Numbered from the stretch's first letter, positions 52,564-64,000 are shown. The stretch is 64,000 bases of DNA from Panagrolaimus kolymaensis (GCA_028622995.1 JAJQJQ010000008.1:4216001-4280000), one strand, 5' to 3'. Notes: a model not told the origin generated them from the letters alone. Made by a program: numbers and translations.

Positions 52564-53307
52564 CTAATCCTCCACAGCGCCTCGATCAGGAATTAAAAGA
52601 GTCATCAAACGTTTCTTTCGCTCTTTCATTGCTTGTGTATTCGATTTCATGGTTGTATCACTTTGTGTTGCTTCCTCCATTGATATACTTTGTCCATAAT
52701 CATCATTGACATAATTTTGATGCCTCAAACTATTTGATGAACCTTCTCCATCTTCGGATGAAAGTGGAAGTTGTTGTTGTTGTTGCTGAAGGTGTTGGTG
52801 CTGTTGACGAATTTGTCTATTTTGCATTGATTGGGCTGAATTAACTGACATAGTTTCTGATCCATCACTTCCATATTCTCCATTATTATATGTTTGCATG
52901 TGAGGAGGAAGTACGGGAATTTGCTGTTGTTGTTGATTTCGAGGATGAAGCAGAGCACTTGTTAATGCATTCAACAACATTAAAGCATAAAATTTCTCAT
53001 TCCAACATCCATACTTGCTCCAACAGATGCAATTCCTTTTACTATCAAGAAATGTCGGGTTTTTTGTAGTCGAAATGTCTTTATTGATTCCATTAATAAA
53101 TTCAAGAGCAAAAAATTCTTTATGAATTTGAAAGCTTTCCCAAAATATATCTGGCAAAATCACAAATTGAAAAGAGAGGGGCTTTATTTCGTACAAAAAA
53201 CTCGCTAATTCCATTTTAATTATCGCCCCACATAGATATATTGAAAGAATGGTTGAAAGATAAAGTGAACCATTAAAGCAGCGAGAGATAACGAAAAAAT
53301 ATTGCAA
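52564..53307 (-). CDS. Unassigned polyglutamine-containing C-terminal coding exon
   Basis: A 247-codon open frame on the minus strand. The last 140 residues look truly coding: glutamine runs (QQQQQ), SSEDGEGSSNSLRHQ, and the basic end KERKKRLMTLLIPDRG followed by AVED and the stop. The first part (near 53200-53307) overlaps the edge of the inverted-repeat arm and may not be coding, so the real 5' limit is uncertain. The composition looks like the cytoplasmic tail of a larger protein, but no upstream exons were found. It could be a 3' fragment left at the duplication breakpoint. Not identified. Confidence 0.4.
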   Translation of the reverse strand: MQYFFVISRCFNGSLYLSTILSIYLCGAIIKMELASFLYEIKPLSFQFVILPDIFWESFQIHKEFFALEFINGINKDISTTKNPTFLDSKRNCICWSKYGCWNEKFYALMLLNALTSALLHPRNQQQQQIPVLPPHMQTYNNGEYGSDGSETMSVNSAQSMQNRQIRQQHQHLQQQQQQLPLSSEDGEGSSNSLRHQNYVNDDYGQSISMEEATQSDTTMKSNTQAMKERKKRLMTLLIPDRGAVED

Positions 53308-53834
53308 GACTTTATTTCAATCATGTTAGTTAAATCTTTGTCGCAACCTTTTTTGTATTTTTAACTTTGATGAAACAATTGCAGAATGATGGATGGAACT
53401 GCTTTCCACACCTTTCATATTTCATTTTTCAATTCACGTTTTTGACACTGTTACTTTCAATGAAAGTTGATATTGCTCTTTACTGAAATCAAGAATATCT
53501 GTAATTACTAAAACTTTTTATTGGTTTAACTAACTTGCTTGAATGTCATCGTTAAACGCATCATAATGTTATTGCTAAACCCATCCCTTGCTTCAAAAAT
53601 TTCTGCCCTTCCTCTTTTAAACTTCCATACAAAAATAATACTCTTACTTTTGCTTTCATTAAACAAAAAATAATGGATTCAAAGATTATAAAAATTTATT
53701 GGAAACATTCAGTACAAATAAAAAAACAAAAAGTAAAACAAATAACAAGTTTACGAATAACAAAACAAAAAATAAAGCAAACAAGATTCGAAGCAAATAA
53801 AAAGAAAACAGATTACGAATGATTTTTAATTCTT

Positions 53835-55295
53835 TCATTGATATCTTTGACGAGTATGAGTTAGACGAAGCTGATGTTGTAAAAAATCAAGTTGTTCCAT
53901 GAGTTTACCATTGATGGATTTGAGTGAAGCGATTTCTTCTTCCAAAAGTATCTTGCTTTCTTCCATTCGTTGTTTGAGATCTTTGATTTCAGCTTCCAAT
54001 TTCCCGTTCTTATCTTTCATTGCTTTTCGTGCAGCGGATTCTTCTTGGATTTTTATCTGAAAAAAAGGTAATGGATAAACAAAAGGTTTAATATTAAAAA
54101 AAAACTTACAACCAAATATTCATGTTCACGATCCAAGACTGATAAAGCTTCATGATTCACTGCATTAGTGGCATTAGCCTTCTTCAAATCATCAATCAAA
54201 TGTTGAATCTTCCCTTCTTCAGAGCTTTCATTTTCAGCAATCTTTCTTTTACCATCAGCAAGTTGATGTTCAAGTTCATAGATTGTCTTCTTTAGTTCAG
54301 CCACTTCTTCTTTACCATAAGCAATCTTTGGATCATCTTCATTGTTCTTCCTTTCTTCCAGTTCACGTCGCAACCGAAGCAATTCAAGTCGAACATCAGT
54401 CTTCTGTTGTTTCAGCTTGGAGATTTCATCAGTGTAATGCTTTGTCAAAGAATCATTTGAACCTTCTGTTTTGGACAATCTTGTTTGGAGAGCATTGTTC
54501 AATCCTTTCTGAGATTCAACTTCTTCGCGAAGACTTTTGACTTCCTAAAAAATAGTTCATTAAGCTTTCGTTCGAGGTGTTTTTAAAAAAGTAAAAGAAC
54601 TAAACCTGTTGCAATTCAGCCTTTTCATCAACATTTCTCGTAAGTTCATCTTGAAGAGCTTTATTGGTTGCAGAAAGATCACCAATTTTGTAATGAAGAT
54701 CGTTGGATTTCTGAAAAAAAAATATAAGTAAACTAATATTTGAGAAAGAATAAAACTTACTTCACCATCCAAATGATTCCCGTTACCAAAAGAAGTTTCA
54801 ACAAGTTGAGTATGAGCGTTGTTGAGAAGTCCTTCTAATTGATAAATCTTATCCTGCATCGCTTGCTCAGAGTTTTCATATTCTTTTTGTCGACGTGTTA
54901 AACGAGATTCCAAGCCATCCATCTTTGCTCGAAAGTGGATGATGTCACTTTCATATTGAGTTCTCCAAGTATTTTCTGTTCCACGAAGTACTGCTAATTC
55001 TTGCTGGATGGAATCACGTTCTTTTGTAACCATTGCGAGATCTTCTTGCAGTTGATCCACTTTAGCTTCCAAATCAGTAACCTTGCCTTCTTGAGCATTT
55101 GTTCTTCCTTGTTCCCATTTAACTTTCTCCAAAAGAGTTAGAACAAAAACTTTGAGTTGCTCATTTTCTTTTCTAAAACAATATTCGATAAAAAGGTTTA
55201 AGAAAAAAAATACCAAAAAAAACTTACGTGAGATGTTCAACAGCAATGTTAGCAATTTTTAGTGATTGATTCTCCATTTTCTTGTTAGCATCCAT
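53835..55295 (-). CDS. Long coiled-coil protein, copy 2
   Basis: Five exons (55295-55228, 55172-54761, 54710-54606, 54544-54110, 54056-53835) encode 413 residues. The intron positions are the same as in copy 1 at 25024-26481. The two proteins align throughout, with roughly nine in ten residues identical and three small in-frame length differences: RGTENTW against RGKSTETTL, an extra E after YGK, and one extra C-terminal Q. Both frames are intact, so both copies may be functional. Heptad patterning runs along the whole length. The start has the same uncertainty as in copy 1. No family is assigned. Confidence 0.75.
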
Positions 55296-56222
55296 ATATG
55301 CTTGAACCAGGGATAAAACAGCTTTATTGAGTTGAGCAAGTTTGGTAAAAAAAAAGGAAGAAACTAAAGTTGCCAACTAAAAAAAAGAAGATTTCAATGC
55401 AATAAAGAAATTGAAAACGAAAATCAAAGTTTTATGGTGCGAATAAGGATGCCTAAAAAGCAGAGAAATAAAATATGTATTCGTGGTGAGGCCGAAAAGG
55501 TGTATGAAAGATATGGAATACGAAAAGTTTTTATTTCACCATTTTTCTAAAATACAAACAAAGTTAAATTTGAACAAAGAAACAATTTTTTTTTTACTAA
55601 ATAGATCTTTTGATGCTTTCTTAAAATTAGGACTTCTTGAATGTTAAGCATGCATTATTTGTATCCACCAAAGACCTTCATTGTGAAGTGTCTAATTTCA
55701 AAGCTATAAGTCATGATTCATCTTGTTTCAAAAAGGATGCTTCTTTAAAGTTATCAACAGTTATGAAATGTGACACACTATTTAGTATCCAACGCATAAA
55801 TCAAAAATGGGTTTTAAAGTTGCTACAAAAGCATGAAGTTAGAAAGGATTATTCAATCTTATTATCTGTAATTGCAGGAGCTAATTCATATTTTGTAAGT
55901 TCGAATAAGTGAAAGAAGAAATCAGATGCAACAATGCCAAAAAAACTACCATAACGGCCATGATGATTAATGCCTAATAACTTTTCCGCTGCATTGCGAA
56001 TCAAAAATAAAAGGAACATAACTTTCAAACCACCACCAACAAAACAACAAGATAATGGTTTGTTTCCCAAATCCACAAAAACAATAAATAAAAGAAAAAA
56101 TTTATTAGTAAACGATTTATTTATTTACACCTTTACAAAATAGAAATGATTACAATCAATCAATCATCTAATGATAAAAGAAGAAAGTCAAGCATCAGAA
56201 AATGAGAAGCGCCACCAAATAT
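55296..56222. other. Spacer between coiled-coil and SSP genes, right arm
   Basis: Counterpart of 24149-25023. The part next to the SSP stop is nearly identical to the left arm; the middle (about 55440-55900) has drifted. A plus-strand open frame at 55637-55912 has no coding signature and was not called. Confidence 0.5.
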
Positions 56223-56549
56223 TTATTCGCTTTTGACAGGTAAGATAACTTCACCAGCTTGTGCACCAGCTTTGAAAGGAGCTTGAGGATCTTCTTCATC
56301 TGCAGGAACTTCAGCCCATTGAACAACCAATTTATCATCTTTAGGTGGACCATTCAAGCGAATAATTTCAAATGGAGTTTTGCCTTGAGGTGGAACAAAT
56401 CCATAAACAGGTTTAACACGGTAATGTTCATTATTAGATGATTTGACTTTATAACCAAGACGAGCATCGGTTAAGTTGACAATGTGATGAGTAGCTGAAC
56501 CACCAGTTGCAGGAAACGTTGCAGCAGGAGGATCAATGTTGAGAGACAT
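56223..56549 (-). CDS. Small sperm-specific MSP-domain protein (SSP family), copy 2
   Basis: Encodes the same 108-residue protein as 23822-24148. By eye the coding sequences differ at only two silent positions in 327 (GCT for GCA and ATT for ATC). The 5' UTR exon and its 59-bp intron are identical in the two copies, and the 3' UTRs differ by a few bases. The family and fold are as for copy 1: a nematode SSP protein with a single MSP domain, presumably sperm-expressed. The near identity of unconstrained bases suggests recent gene conversion or a very recent exchange. Confidence 0.9.
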   Translation of the reverse strand: MSLNIDPPAATFPATGGSATHHIVNLTDARLGYKVKSSNNEHYRVKPVYGFVPPQGKTPFEIIRLNGPPKDDKLVVQWAEVPADEEDPQAPFKAGAQAGEVILPVKSE

Positions 56550-56960
56550 AACCTGGAAAATGAACATAAAGTTGAGAAAAAGAAGATTCCATGATGAAAA
56601 AATAAACATACTTTGTCGAAGATGAATAAACAAACGAAGTGACGATGAGAAGAACAATTGTAGCGATCACAATCAACGATGAAAGCGAAATGAGAATGAA
56701 TGAGCTTTTATTGACATTTTGAGAGTATCTTCAAAAAAGAGGCATCGAGAAATTTCATGCAAATTTTGAAACCATTTGATCATCATTCCGTTTTTCTGAT
56801 TGAACGAAGACGATTAAAACAATGTTTAACAGCTATCATTGAACAGCTTTGAAAACAAAAATATTCCCTGAAAATAGCAAAAAATGAAACAATAATGGAA
56901 AAAGTAACAATCGAAAAAACAAATAATGAAAAGGCAACAAACACAAAAAACGAAGAGTGC

Positions 56961-57884
56961 AAAGTTTGGCAGGGCAAAAACTCTAAATTTTTTTTCGATT
57001 AAAGGCTTCAAAATTTAATAAACAAATGATAACGCAAGTATGTAGTTAAAAAGAATGGAAAGTTAATGAACGATGTTTATAGGAAATATGATCTAGTGAA
57101 TGTTATGGAATAAAAGGCACATCATTTTGTCCATAAAAGGATACAAATAAAGAGATAAACATAACGATTAGAGGTGAATGTACATAACAAACATCGATCT
57201 TAAAAACTTATGCAACTAACATCAATGGCGAAGCTGTATCTTATTACCCGAAGCTAAAATCATTTTTAAAATGATAGTTCACGGCTCTACTAAAACAATT
57301 TCTTCGTATTTTTCTACTAAAAGATTTATTACTCCAACATCATTACAAATGCTTGTATTCTTCCAGTGTTTGCTTCTTCAAATATCAATCATTTTACTTA
57401 CATCTAACGAAAACAAATAGGGTTGAATTTTTTTTTTCATATGGTCGAATACAATCTTTAAATGGAGTGTAAATCTCTAATGTTTATCATGGAATAATTC
57501 ATTACAAATAGCTTCACTTTTAATTTTCGTCAACTAGCAATGCTCAAAATCAAGCAACTTTTTCTGTTTCAAAAATACTGAAGAAGAAAAGAAAAAGTCT
57601 TCGTCGTTTCTTTCATCCTTTTTTGAATTTGACGCTTTTTTCAAAATTTTTCCCTGCATGTTAGCTTTTTGTTGGGGCTTTTCTCTCGCGGCACCTTTTC
57701 GCTCGCACTCTTTCAAAAAAAAAATTTTGCTGCCATAAATTTTTTTCAAGCTTTCATTTTTTTAGCTCAATCAAAGTGCTAAACTCGTCTAACTTATCCT
57801 CTTTCTTGCTAACTCCAACTAACAACAATCATCATTACGGCGTCCAAAAAGAATTTTGCTTACACCTTCTCATCTTATCCTGAA
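56961..57884. other. Intergenic, between right arm and LDLa gene
   Basis: No gene is seen. The last 100 bp form the 5' region of the LDLa-repeat gene. Confidence 0.5.
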
Positions 57885-59503
57885 ATGGCTTTACCATATG
57901 AAGGTGATACTGAATTTGGAAGAAATGGAGCTTATGAACTAACTGTATGTTTTTATTATCTTGATGATTTTTAATAATGGTTGTATGTTTTTTAGCAACA
58001 TGATGAAGAAGTGAGACCCATTGCTGTCAAACAACGAAGCTCATCTGCATCGCATAATGGAACTGAGTATGAATTTGAAAACCAGTATGTTTATGTTTGT
58101 CCGGTTTTTTTGTCCTTTCATCAGTCTTCTAAATAACCTTTTGGGGTTACTCGACTTTCTATTCTTGCTTTTTGAAAATTTATCAAAGTTTGTTTTTAAT
58201 GACAACGCAAAGCTTGTCAGCTATAGCTTTCTCCTTTCTTATCTCCTTCAACTTAACTCATCATTACTTTTTTTTTCAGAAAGCCAAAAGGATGCTGTGG
58301 AAGAGCTCAAAAATCCTGCAATGACTTCTTCTTGATGATCTGTCCTGGTTGTATTACACAGATTCCATCTGTTGTCTTGATCCTCTTGGCAATCATCGTC
58401 GTGCTCTTCATTATTCTTTCAATTCCTCTTGTCTTTGCTCTTACATATTCTCAACCTGCTGCACAACTTGGTGAACAACCTGATCAAGTTCTTATTAATC
58501 GTGATCCTGCTAATTATTGGCCGTTTGGGGTTGAAGAGGATCTTGCTGTTAGTGTGAATAACGGTACTATTCCGGCCATTGAAGACTTGTTACCACCCAA
58601 TGTTAAGATGTGCAAAGGAATGGGTTTTGTTTGTGCTACTAATCCTGTAAGTTTCATTTGATTATCATTATTTGATTATTATGTTCATTCTTTTTAGGGT
58701 ATCACCGTTGGTACTTATGCTCGTTGTGATGGTGTTGCTAATTGTCCTGATGGAAGTGATGAAGCTAGCTGTACAGGTATAAATTTGTGAACTTTACCAT
58801 ATTGATTTACTTTCTTTGCATGAAACTTTTGTCCCTAAATTTTTGTGTTTGTGACTATGTAGGTCGATATCGATGTTTTTTTGGTCATTGTTCTTTACTT
58901 TTGAAATTCCTTTATTCAAGCCTTGTGTTTTTCATTCTCTCATTCATTATCTTTTTAGAATGTGAAACATCGTTTTCGTGTCTTGCAAAAGGTCAAAAGA
59001 TGTGTTTCCGTGCTGATGTTCTCTGTGATGGTATTGCTCATTGTGATGACCATTCTGATGAAAAGATGTGCCAATCTTCAACATGTTCATCATCCGATCA
59101 ATTCAAATGTTCTGACATGTGCCTTCCTAAATCTTATGTTTGTGATGGTGAATCTCATTGCGCTGACTCATCTGATGAAAAAGATTGTGAAGGAAAATGT
59201 AAGAATGGCTCAAAGTGGTGCAAAACAACAAGTAGCTGTATCCCTAAATGGAAGCTCTGTGATGGTATCCGAAATTGTCCTGATGGTTCTGATGAAAATG
59301 ATTGTAATTGTAAAACATGCTCAGGAAAAGGAAAGATGTTATGCAAGAAAGATGGTCTGGAAGATGATGAAGGCTTTTGTGTTCAACTTGATCGAATCTG
59401 TGATGGCACTTCTGATTGTCCTAATGCTATGGATGAAGATGGCTGTCCCTCCAAGAACTCAACACTCTTTGGTGTACTTCAACATTCAATGAAATATTTA
59501 TAG
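57885..59503 (+). CDS. Type II membrane protein with five LDL receptor class A repeats
   Basis: Five exons (57885-57944, 57996-58084, 58280-58646, 58698-58776, 58959-59503) join in frame to 379 residues. There is no signal peptide. A 60-70 residue cytoplasmic head with a cysteine cluster (GCCGRAQKSC) precedes one strong transmembrane segment (VVLILLAIIVVLFIILSIPL), giving a type II topology. The ectodomain contains five LDLa modules with calcium-binding acidic motifs such as CDGVANCPDGSDEASC, DGESHCADSSDEKDC and DGIRNCPDGSDENDC. LDLa arrays bind ligands in a calcium-dependent way. The architecture resembles C. elegans LRX-1 in size and the oocyte proteins EGG-1/EGG-2 in topology. The latter act in fertilisation; which one is orthologous cannot be decided here. 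Confidence 0.85.
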
Positions 59504-61128
59504 GGGCACTTTGATTGTTGTAATTTTTTTTAAATCTTGTATTAATTTTTTCTTTGTGATATCTTGTCCATATTTTTGAATTATTTATTGATACTCGTAA
59601 AATAAATTTGATTAACCATGTATTTGTTTTGTATTGTTTGATTGCGATGAGGAGGAGAGGTTAGAATAAGATGTTAGCGATTGAAGTTTATGAGCAGCGA
59701 AGGAATCAACACTTGTGTAAAAAGCTTTTATTTTCGTCCAGTTAATTATTGAAGCGAACGAAACCTTATTGTTTCTGTTGTGTTTTTCAAAGTCTTTGAA
59801 CTTTGATTATTGTTTCTTACAAGTTTTCAACTTTTTTTTTTCTCTCCTTCACCAAAGTCAAAAATGGTAAAACATTTTTTTGATTATGGTTGCTCGTTTG
59901 AAGAGAGAGAAGGTGCTGCTGCTTCTACTGATGGAAATGATAGATTTTTTTGTAATTTTTGTTGTTTTTGTAATAAAAGATTTTTTTTGCAAGTTGTTTG
60001 TATGAAGCACAAAATGGGATAATAATTATTCATTTTGGGGCGATAGTTTCTTTCTTCTTTTTTTTGGGCCTTTGCTTTCATTTATTGCTTCATTTGGAGG
60101 CTATTTTTACGATTTTCTCCCATTTTGCATGGCTTAGAAATAAAGTTTCCATATTATTAAAGCTAGTTAAACGCATTATCATATTTCAAGTGCTTTATTA
60201 CTTTTTCGCTAGTTTCTACGTTTTGTTATTACAAGAAATGAAAATGAAACTATGTACTTCCACTTTTGCTTTACAAACTTTGTTTGCTTACCTATGCAAA
60301 ATTATTCCCCGGTGGTTGCAACCAAAGTTTTATTCATTTTTCATTTCAAAAAGTTTTTCATCTCTTGAAGAAATTCTCAACATAAACATGGTTGCATTGC
60401 TGTTGCTTTTCCCGCAACTGCTATAACAAGAGCTCAAATTCACTGGTTGCTTATCGGAGGATCATAAAAAAACAAATTTCATGAAGTTTTGGATATCTTT
60501 CATATTTATTTTAGGCAGTAATAAAATGCAAATTAAACATGATAAAATTCTTTTGATAAAGTTGTGGAGTATGGAAATGAATATTTTATGCTTTTATTAA
60601 AGGTGTTAGTTTTTGCTTCTTTTTTTCTTGTGAAAAGATTAGTAATTAGTGGAACTTCAGCGAATTTTTAGTTTGTTTGAAATTGTGGAGTTACACCATT
60701 TTCACCACATTTATTCACAAAAGATTTATTGATATCGGCACAAAAAAACAGAAATTCGAGTGTTTTTTTTTATTGCGAAGCATACAATAATCTCAAGCCT
60801 TCGAATACTCCTTGTTTACAAGCCACTCAATAATTATTTGCATTCATGCATTCTTTGAATCAATAACACTAACTATCATGCAATTTGATGAGATCAAAAA
60901 GGTTTCGAGAAAATTAACAAACTTGACAAAAATTAATAGGATTTATTTAATGAAGGAGTTCTCAATTTTTTTTTTGGTTGTTTTGGTTTTGTAATTTGTA
61001 AGTGTGTTATCGATTAATGGCATTTATAGAGAAAATGGAGAATTGTGGAATAATAATTATTTTGCGACAAAACTTTTTTTTAACAATAAACAATTATCGA
61101 GAGTGGCAATATTAGATTATAAAATTTT
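59504..61128. other. Intergenic, 1.6 kb, no gene seen
   Basis: Contains the 3' UTR of the LDLa gene with AATAAA near 59600. A plus-strand open frame at 59998-60426 is rich in F, L and S and has no coding support. Confidence 0.5.
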
Positions 61129-62234
61129 TTAAAACCCAATTGTGCTAACTTCGCGTCGATTTTCATCCAATGCATCGACAAACATTTGGATGGCATTTCT
61201 AAATGAATTCCAAAGTGTAGTGAATCTGTTTTGATAAATCAGATAAAAATCAAATTTGTATGCAGCATTTTTCTAAAATAATGAAAAGAATTTTCCTCAG
61301 AGAGTTTTATCAAAAATTTTTATACTTTAAACAAAACTCTTACCTCAACAAATTTGCAATAACTCGAAATTTCAAAATCATTAGGTACATTGTGAAGTGA
61401 GAAACTTTGAATTTTAACTTTGTGGTTTAAAGCTAATAAATTTTGTGATGTTTTCGAAGTAAATTGAATGTCCATCAAGCTAAAATAATTATAAACGTTA
61501 AAAAAAGAAGGTCGTGATCTAAAAAGAATCTAAAATTCCAAACATTTGGCGTAAAATTTTGAATGCCTTTGTATGAATGGTTTTTTAATTAACTCATGCA
61601 TGTGGACGTTTTTAATAATAATTTAAAAAAAGGTTGATTCTAATGGCCTAATAACCAATATGATATGTTATAAAAAATCTTACTGTATAATTGTGGCATT
61701 TGGTATTTTTGCAACAACTTCTTCAACGGTTAATTTAATACCATCTGCTTTTTTAACCTTTGATTCTGCTAGTGAAAATATTTTCACAACATTAGGATTA
61801 ATCAAAAAATTAAATTCATTAAAACTTAATTTAGATCCATGTAAAATGATTCGAGATGCATCACATTTATAAATTTTTGAAATAACTTCACTCATAGAAT
61901 TTTCAGAACAGTAAACAAAGGATTCAGTTATCCATAAAGGAGGGATTTTGCATTTCATTGAAATATTTACAGGATTAATATTCCAAGGATAATCACGCGA
62001 AAGGAGTTACAAATTTTTAATCAAAGCTTTCTTTTCTTTGGATTGAAAATATTTGCAAGTTTTAATTAATTTTTCATAGATTTCATGTTTCGTGGTTTTA
62101 GAAATATGATTCAAAATAAAAAATGGAAAAGAGAAGTGTTGATGTTGAGAATTTACATATGGTATTGAAGTAATTTGTCTGAACTTATTTTGGCCGTTGA
62201 ATGAATAAACCACTAAAGGATTATTAAAATCCAT
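61129..62234 (-). pseudogene. Divergent F-box-like/nematode-expanded family member with in-frame stop
   Basis: Three exons (62234-61684, 61479-61344, 61272-61129) join well and end ENRREVSTIGF. Codon 76 in the first exon (62009-62007) is TAA, after KALIKNL. The same frame resumes at once with LLSRDYPWNINPVNIS, and no intron fits around the stop. The N-terminus (FSFPFFILNHI, KLIKTCKYF) looks like a degenerate F-box-type start. SKIYKCDASRIIL and LSFNEFNFL are shared with the gene at 62969-63782. I believe this family is greatly expanded in panagrolaimid nematodes, from memory. The stop suggests a pseudogene; a sequencing error or readthrough cannot be excluded. Confidence 0.6.
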
Positions 62235-62968
62235 GAGTAAACAACAACAGCGGAGAAGAGAAAAAAAAATAACAAAATGAACTTAATAATCCCGTTTTTT
62301 TAAAATTATGGGGCTTATTGATAATAATTTTATAAGGAAAAAGACTGTGAAGATATTAAATTTAGAAATTTACACAGCGATATGCCTTGATTATTAACTT
62401 TTTATTCTTTTTAGGCTAAGCGTCAATTATATTTTTTTTTGCAATCCACTCAATCATCATCCTTTATTTTCTGGGTTAACCCTAAGGTCCATTGAGGATG
62501 GAATATAATAAGCAACTTGATATCCTTAGACAAAAAATACAATTTTTTAAGGCATATAGGGAATGAGAAAGAATTCAACAACAGCTATGACATATTTGTA
62601 TCACCATCATTGATTTTTTTTAGCAGCCAAAGAGAGATGACAACATAAAATGTTTATTTGGGAAAATTGACCATTAGTTTGTTTTGCATTATCGTCTTTC
62701 ATTTTTCTTTTGAAACAAGTATTTTTTTGTTGTAATTCAATTTTTTTATTTCTCAATTATGATTTGCGCAATAAAAAAACTTTTTAAAAGAAAATTAAAA
62801 CACAAATTCACTTTCGATTCTCCTCGCAAACAACATTTCTCGCTACCGTATTTTATTATGAATTACATCATTCAAAACCCATTATCTCCTCATGGCTTTC
62901 AAAAATAATATCAAACATGCAAATATTTTTTTCGTTTAATTATAAAAAAATCAACTGCAGCAAAAAAG
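62235..62968. promoter_or_regulatory. Spacer between two divergently transcribed paralogues
   Basis: About 730 bp between the start codons of the two related genes. It must hold both upstream regions if they are expressed. No specific motif was identified. Confidence 0.4.
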
Positions 62969-63782
62969 ATGATTATTGTTTGTGATAGTTTATGTTGCAA
63001 ATGTGATTATGAAAATAATCTTATTAGCTTTAATAATTTTGGTGATGGCAAACATAATAAATATGAAACTATGTCGTCTGAAGATTTACATTTTGATAAT
63101 TTTCTTTATTGGATTAAAGAGGAAATTGAAGTTGGTATTGCTGATGATAGAAAAACACTTTCAACAATTTTGATACCTAAAATTTATCGATGTGATGCGC
63201 ATTCTGTAAATATCGAGTATCAAGATTTGAGCTTCAGTGATTTTAAAAGTTTGGCCCAATCAAAGTAAGCCATATTTTGAATCTCGAAATTATTTCCATA
63301 CTTTTTTATACTTTATAACTATTTTTAGTAAATTAGAATATTTTGGTCTAAGAAATTCAAACGTTAAAAATGAAACTAATAACACTTTACTTACTTTCGA
63401 TAATATTTTGGAGCATCTCATTCATGTTAAATATATTTTATATGTTAACACAAAGGAAATATTTACTTTGAGTACTGTGGAAAAAATTAATTTAATTCAA
63501 TTTAAATCAAAATTGAAAAATATTATGCTTCATTTTTCACAAATTTCAACAACATTTAACCCATCGTTGTTGCTTTGTGAATTTATAAAAAAAAATGCTC
63601 AAATTGAATTTCACATTGGATTTTGTCAATATTTACCAGATCAAATTTATTTAGATTTTGAAAATTCTGCTACACAAATGTTAAAAACATGGGATTTATC
63701 TCAAATTAAACCAAAAATATATTTATATATAATACATGGTCGTCGTTTTTTTTGCATAAATTTAACAGGTGGAAAGAGGTAG
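62969..63782 (+). CDS. Member of the same divergent nematode family as 61129-62234
   Basis: Two exons (62969-63264 and 63329-63782) join in frame to 249 residues. The start MIIVCDSLCCKCDYE is chosen as the first ATG. The protein shares with its neighbour the block PKIYRCDAHSVNIEYQDLSF followed by SDFKSL, and a C-terminal part with LCEFIKKNAQIEFHIGF that matches CKFVEKNAAYKFDFYL. It lacks the N-terminal F-box-like block of the neighbour, so it is either truncated or has an upstream exon not recognised. No transmembrane segment or signal peptide is evident. Function unknown; a substrate-binding adaptor role is only a guess from the F-box-like relation. Confidence 0.55.
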
Positions 63783-64000
63783 TGCCGATCCTTATTTGAT
63801 TTTAAACTTTTTCCATAGTGTACATTGATAATTCAGCAATCTTTAAAATTAAAAATAATAAAAGCGAATAACCACCATTTTTTATGTAAGTTAAAGCAGT
63901 TTGATAAGAAAAGTCATTAATTTTTGCTTTAAAAACAAAGTTGAACAACAATAAAAAGGCCATTTGCTTACGTTTCGATTTAAAAAAAGCAATTTTGATA
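63783..64000. other. Window end, no gene seen
   Basis: AT-rich 3' flank of the last gene; nothing else could be supported. Confidence 0.4.

Larger units (their letters stand above)
53215..56960 (-). repeat. Right arm of the long inverted repeat
   Basis: Reverse-complement counterpart of about 23390-27455. It carries the coiled-coil gene and the SSP gene on the minus strand and lacks the hAT-like insertion. End points are estimates from visual alignment. The arms are separated by about 26 kb that includes RPB1 and PAK. Confidence 0.85.

Noticed and set aside
55637..55912. 91-codon plus-strand frame in the right arm
   Set aside because: The homologous left-arm segment has no matching frame, so it is probably chance.

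Overview
This window looks like nuclear DNA of a nematode. It is AT-rich, the introns are mostly 45-230 bp with GT..AG ends, and several start codons sit just downstream of a pyrimidine-rich AG acceptor, as expected for trans-spliced leaders. It carries small sperm-type MSP-domain genes, which are known only from nematodes. The order RPLP0 then TCTP on one strand matches the C. elegans rla-0/tct-1 pair (from memory). A clade IV (panagrolaimid-like) species is my guess, based on the look of the divergent gene family at the right end.

Layout. 1-3.1 kb: tandem pair of a secreted protein family I do not recognise, the first copy cut by the window edge. 3.3-5.3 kb (minus): METTL26-like methyltransferase and an unidentified two-exon gene. 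5.8-8.0 kb (minus): TCTP and ribosomal stalk protein P0, probably one operon. 8.5-14.6 kb (plus): RSF1-like PHD chromatin remodelling subunit, with a tRNA-derived SINE-like sequence in one intron. 15.4-16.4 kb (minus): four-span membrane protein. 16.4-21.2 kb: no gene seen. 21.2-23.1 kb (minus): UTP18. 23.4-27.5 kb: left arm of a large inverted repeat carrying an SSP sperm gene, a coiled-coil gene and a short hAT-like element. 28.3-34.2 kb (minus): complete RNA polymerase II largest subunit with its CTD. 34.2-45.4 kb: about 11 kb without a recognisable gene, holding a second hAT-like miniature element. 45.4-48.6 kb (plus): group I PAK kinase. 49.3-53.3 kb: lineage-specific membrane, mucin-like and unassigned genes. 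53.2-57.0 kb: right arm of the inverted repeat with the same SSP and coiled-coil genes in opposite orientation. 57.9-59.5 kb (plus): type II membrane protein with five LDL receptor class A repeats. 61.1-63.8 kb: two diverging members of a fast-evolving family, one with an in-frame stop.

Exon models were built by hand. For the long genes (RPB1 1822 codons, RSF1 1384, PAK 680, UTP18 470, LDLa protein 379) the joined exons stay in one frame from start to stop, which supports the models.

The most interesting structure is the inverted repeat. Its two SSP genes differ at only 2 silent sites and share an identical 5' UTR intron, while the rest of the arms has drifted clearly. This points to gene conversion between arms that flank the RPB1 and PAK genes. 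One arm carries a hAT-type insertion with a perfect 8-bp target duplication; the other arm preserves the empty site. No clearly new molecular system was recognised.
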